Assembly (NCBI GenBank): GCA_014825775.1
Contig: MVAQ01000016.1
Coordinates: forward strand, 62,001-126,000
Direction of reading: 5' to 3'
DNA length: 64,000 nucleotides
Source of the DNA: Krasilnikovozyma curviuscula
Taxonomy: Eukaryota > Basidiomycota > Tremellomycetes > Cystofilobasidiales > Mrakiaceae
Under the pieces are notes generated by a model that had not been told where the DNA came from, did not search any database, and saw only the letters and a program-made list of their open reading frames with translations. Both the position numbers and the translations under genes were made by a program. Shown here piece by piece: positions 62,852-64,000 of this stretch (within the stretch, counting starts at the first letter, position 1; each line of letters begins with the position of its first letter).

Positions 62852-63226
62852 CGTAGTGTCAACGTGATTTAGTTCTTCTTACTTCTCTGTTGGTTGATTG
62901 AAGTCAATACAAAATTACTCTAAAAATTCACTAAGCTTCTCGTTCCGCCTGACGCTCATCTGCAGTCCCTCGTCGTGCCGTCCTACAGACTTCACATCGA
63001 CCTTCCACGCCAGCTGCGTGTTCTTCAAACTTCGAAGTGAGAGAAACACCTTCTAACCTGCCGCCAACCCAGTACAGGAGCCTCCTTTGAGAAAAGGCCA
63101 GCAAAAAGTACTGCGTCGTCCTTCTGCCTACAAAGTGTCAACCAAGACTCGCCTGCCTACCTTTCTCAACGCGTTTGTACAACTCGCTTTTCATTAGGAA
63201 TATCTTGGCTGTTGATATCTTCAACG
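62852..63226. other. Spacer before the beta-adaptin gene
   Basis: 375 bp containing the GT71 3' UTR and the adaptin promoter, with CT-rich stretches near 62985-63020. No further feature is visible. Confidence 0.35.
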
Positions 63227-64000
63227 ATGAGTGGAAGACCAGGTGTTTCAAAGAAGGGGGAGAACTGGGAGCTGAGATCAGACTTGAACAGCGAATATAA
63301 GGAGAAGAGGGCAGATGCCATCAAAAGGGTCATTGCCAACATGACGGTGGGAAAGGATGTCAGTGGACTGTTCCCAGATGTGCTTAAAAATATGGTCAGT
63401 GATTCTGTCAACAGGACGAAACAGTGGTATCCATGTAGTGTAGTAGTTGCTGACGAGCTTCTCGACTGCATTTCTTCCCCTTTCTTTGCCCTTTTCCGCT
63501 ACAGCAAACTGACGATCTGGAGCAGAAGAAACTTGTATACCTGTATCTCATGAACTACGCCAAAACTCAACCAGAGCTCGTTATTTTAGCCGTCAATACT
63601 TTCGTCAAAGTGAGCGTCGACTGCGCTTGCTTAATTCGACATTTCTCCCAGCTGACGATTGATCTGTTCCAATAGGATACTTCTGATCCCAATCCTCTTG
63701 TTCGTGCTTTGGCAATCAGGACTATGGGTTGTCTCAGAGCAGAGAAGATCATCGATTACCTCTGCGACCCACTTCAAAAATGTCTTCGAGATGAGAACCC
63801 TTACGTCAGGAAAACGGCTGCTCTGGCGGTAGCGAAGCTGTATGACCTGAAGCCTGAACTAGCGATAGACTATGGATTTGTGGAACAGCTAAAGGATATG
63901 GTTGGTGACAGCAACCCAATGGTGAGTATCCCAGTCTCTGGCCACCACCCACTCCACATACTACATCGCTGATCTCGCTTTTTATGTAATCTCATCCACT
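63227..64000 (+). CDS. AP-1/AP-2 complex beta subunit (beta-adaptin), N-terminal part
   Basis: Large subunit of a clathrin adaptor complex that sorts cargo at the trans-Golgi or plasma membrane. ATG 63227 gives [24 protein letters not shown]-like helices follow: [20 protein letters not shown], then [20 protein letters not shown] and [20 protein letters not shown] and [20 protein letters not shown]. These are the invariant opening of beta-adaptins. Exons are 63227-63394, 63505-63609 and 63676-63921; the gene continues beyond the window. AP-1 (Apl2) cannot be told from AP-2 (Apl1) by this part alone, though AP-1/2 beta subunits are the closest match. Confidence 0.93.

Overview
This window is nuclear DNA from a basidiomycete fungus, most likely a tremellomycete of the Cryptococcus/Kwoniella type. 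The reasons are dense short introns (mostly 50-100 nt, GT-AG, with CTGAC/CTAAC-like branch points), very small exons, tight gene spacing with many shared promoters, and protein sequences that look like that group's. There are no operons, CRISPR arrays or bacterial features. I recognise 23 protein-coding genes (two run off the window ends), one intron-encoded snoRNA, and one 3.7 kb gene-poor stretch with a dispersed repeat. The genus is inference from the style of the sequence; no rRNA or other marker is present. || Layout: 1-8.5 kb holds a head-to-head pair of paralogous large family-2 membrane glycosyltransferases with a spliced leader between them. 8.9-20.3 kb holds TMA64/eIF2D, a small secreted thaumatin-like protein, a RING E3 ligase, an auxin-efflux-carrier-type membrane protein and a RidA/Hmf1 deaminase. 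20.7-29.5 kb holds EFB1 (eEF1B, with a U18/snR18-like snoRNA in an intron), SOF1, mitochondrial seryl-tRNA synthetase and a Vid30/Gid1/RanBPM-type SPRY protein. 30-36.5 kb holds an Fpk1/Nrc-2-type AGC kinase head-to-head with the spliceosomal kinase PRP4. 36.5-40.2 kb has no recognisable gene but carries at least six copies, in both orientations, of a roughly 110-bp repeat. 40.2-51 kb holds SWP1, then the DEAD-box helicases PRP28 and DHH1/VAD1 head-to-head, then a CSC1/OSCA-type channel. 51.7-64 kb holds a GT61-like glycosyltransferase with about 24 exons, CCT8, pyruvate dehydrogenase kinase, an MNN2-type GT71 mannosyltransferase and the start of a beta-adaptin. || Themes: translation and RNA (EFB1, TMA64, SerRS, SOF1, PRP4, PRP28, DHH1), surface glycans and secretion (two GT2 proteins, GT61, GT71, SWP1, beta-adaptin), membrane regulation (FPK1-like kinase, CSC1-like channel, AEC carrier) and metabolism or protein quality control (PDK, RidA, GID-type ligase, RING ligase, CCT8). 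|| The most unusual observations concern splicing. The GT71 gene can only be read through its conserved core if a single-nucleotide exon is spliced in. The GT61 gene has 6-, 14-, 14- and 21-nt exons. RidA has adjacent 14- and 11-nt exons plus a GC-AG intron, and PDK has adjacent 11- and 15-nt exons. All exon junctions are my own reading from splice motifs and frame; none is supported by transcript data here.
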